From NCBI RefSeq assembly GCF_051020955.1, contig NW_027477002.1, positions 1 through 64,000 of the forward strand: a stretch of DNA of 64,000 bases, given 5' to 3'. The notes below the pieces were generated by a model. That model had not been told where the DNA came from, ran no database searches, and worked only from the letters and a program-made list of their open reading frames with translations. Shown in pieces: positions 63,660 through 64,000 of the stretch. The translations under genes were made by a program, and so were the position numbers. Position 1 is the first letter of the stretch. Each line of letters opens with the position of its first letter. The DNA is from Megalopta genalis. Taxonomy: Eukaryota; Arthropoda; Insecta; Hymenoptera; Halictidae.

Positions 63660-64000
63660 AATTCCATGCTAAACACATGATTTAGCTTCAAACCAATGCG
63701 ATGTAGAAGGTTTAGCTTCATATCCGCGCGAAACAAATGATTTACATTCAAATACTTGCGATATAAGTAATATAGCTTCAAATGCAGGAGAGACAAATGA
63801 GTTAGCTTCAAATCCACGCGAAACACATGATTCAACTTCAAATCAATACGATGTAGAATGTTTAGCTTCAAATCCGCGCGAAACAGACGATTTAGCTTCA
63901 CATACTTGCGATATAAGTGATATAGCTTCAAATGCAGGCGAAACGAACGAGTTAGCTTCAAATCCATGCGAAACACCTTGTATCTCTTCAAATCAATGCG
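63660..64000. repeat. Return of the 1.8/8.2-kb sequence type at the window edge
   Basis: From 'ccatgctaaacacatg' at about 63,664 the sequence follows 1,777 onward and 8,194 onward, with 'caaaccaatgcg', 'catatccgcgcgaaac', 'gatttacattc', 'caggagagacaaatgag' and finally 'gaaacaccttgtatctc' (8,5xx has 'gaaacaccttgtttctc'). The offset from the second copy is 55,470 bp, a whole number of units. A third copy of the large repeat may continue past the window. Confidence 0.85.

Larger units (their letters stand above)
1..64000. repeat. Giant 30-bp-unit satellite array filling the window
   Basis: Every line of the sequence shows the same 30-bp period. The first half of the unit is nearly invariant: 'agcttcaaat', then two or three variable bases (caa, cca, act, gca), then 'tgcga'. 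The second half is variable but belongs to a few families (tgtagaaggttt, aacacatgattt, tataagtgatat, aacgaacgagtt). AGCT and one CpG recur about once per unit. No stretch of even 60 bp departs from this plan, so neither array edge lies in the window. I see no mobile element, RNA gene or promoter. This is satellite or minisatellite DNA of a probable eukaryote; the species cannot be read from it. A degraded giant repetitive exon is the main alternative, argued against by recurrent stops and frameshifts. Confidence 0.97.

Noticed and set aside
1..64000. CRISPR array (conserved part plus variable part at a regular spacing)
   Set aside because: The variable halves are not unique spacers; they fall into a few recurring families and themselves repeat in order. 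The whole period is only 30 bp, and no cas-like gene or leader is present.
1..64000. Telomeric or interstitial telomere repeat because of recurrent 'tttagc'
   Set aside because: The motif occurs once per 30-bp unit and is not a short G-rich tandem such as TTAGGG; the period and composition do not fit.
1..64000. Promoters, tRNA, rRNA, riboswitches or terminators
   Set aside because: Nothing outside the repeat pattern was found. AT-rich matches to a TATA- or -10-like motif ('gatataagtgatat') recur in every type C unit and carry no positional information.

Overview
The whole 64 kb window is one uninterrupted tandem-repeat (satellite) array. From the first base to the last, the + strand is built of about 2,100 imperfect 30-bp units. 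Each unit starts with a conserved half (consensus 'agcttcaaat', then two or three variable bases, then 'tgcga') and ends with a variable half that falls into a few recurrent families. I see no unique-sequence flank, rRNA, tRNA, recognisable transposon, or gene with an identifiable product. Hand counts on two consensus units give about 37% G+C. An array this long, with nested higher-order repeats, suggests a eukaryotic nuclear genome (centromeric, pericentromeric, subtelomeric or sex-chromosome heterochromatin). The sequence does not tell me the species, and both array ends lie outside the window.

The organisation is hierarchical. Thirty-bp units of types A (reads QCDVEG), B (PCETHD/PCETND), C (TCDISD/TCDIHY) and D (AGETNE/ACETNE) are ordered B-A-B-C-D into a 150-bp five-unit repeat, clearest near 840-1,200. 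These assemble into larger tandem or segmental repeats: 210 bp (43.25-43.88 kb), 300 bp (11.1-13.4 kb), 600 bp (46.5-47.5 kb), 1,382 bp (24.0-26.8 kb), 2,072 bp in three copies (51.2-57.3 kb), a ~2.2-kb block repeated at 26.8 and 29.7 kb, and a ~4-kb segment at 1-4 kb repeated at 6.06-10.58 kb.

Most visible length differences between copies are whole units (30, 120, 150, 360 bp), as expected for unequal exchange in register. The main heritable exceptions are a +1-bp block ('gactaatcaaacgag' followed by 'cttcaaaatccacgcg'), present about 40 times, and a rarer -1-bp block. Because of them, distances between successive +1 blocks are repeatedly 30n+1 bp, and long-range copy offsets modulo 30 equal the net number of intervening +1 and -1 blocks.

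Region by region: 1-13.4 kb is the most heterogeneous part and holds the two large copies and the 300-bp domain. 13.4-31 kb is a mosaic of marker-bounded modules. 31.0-38.1 kb carries many extra single-base insertions, mostly in homopolymers, suggesting poor consensus quality or decay. 38-64 kb is more homogeneous and contains the youngest-looking amplification. The last ~340 bp returns to sequence like that at 1.78 and 8.20 kb.

Long ORFs exist because 30 is divisible by 3 and three of six frames lack a stop in the common unit. They contain recurrent frameshifts and nonsense units, and I do not call any of them a gene.
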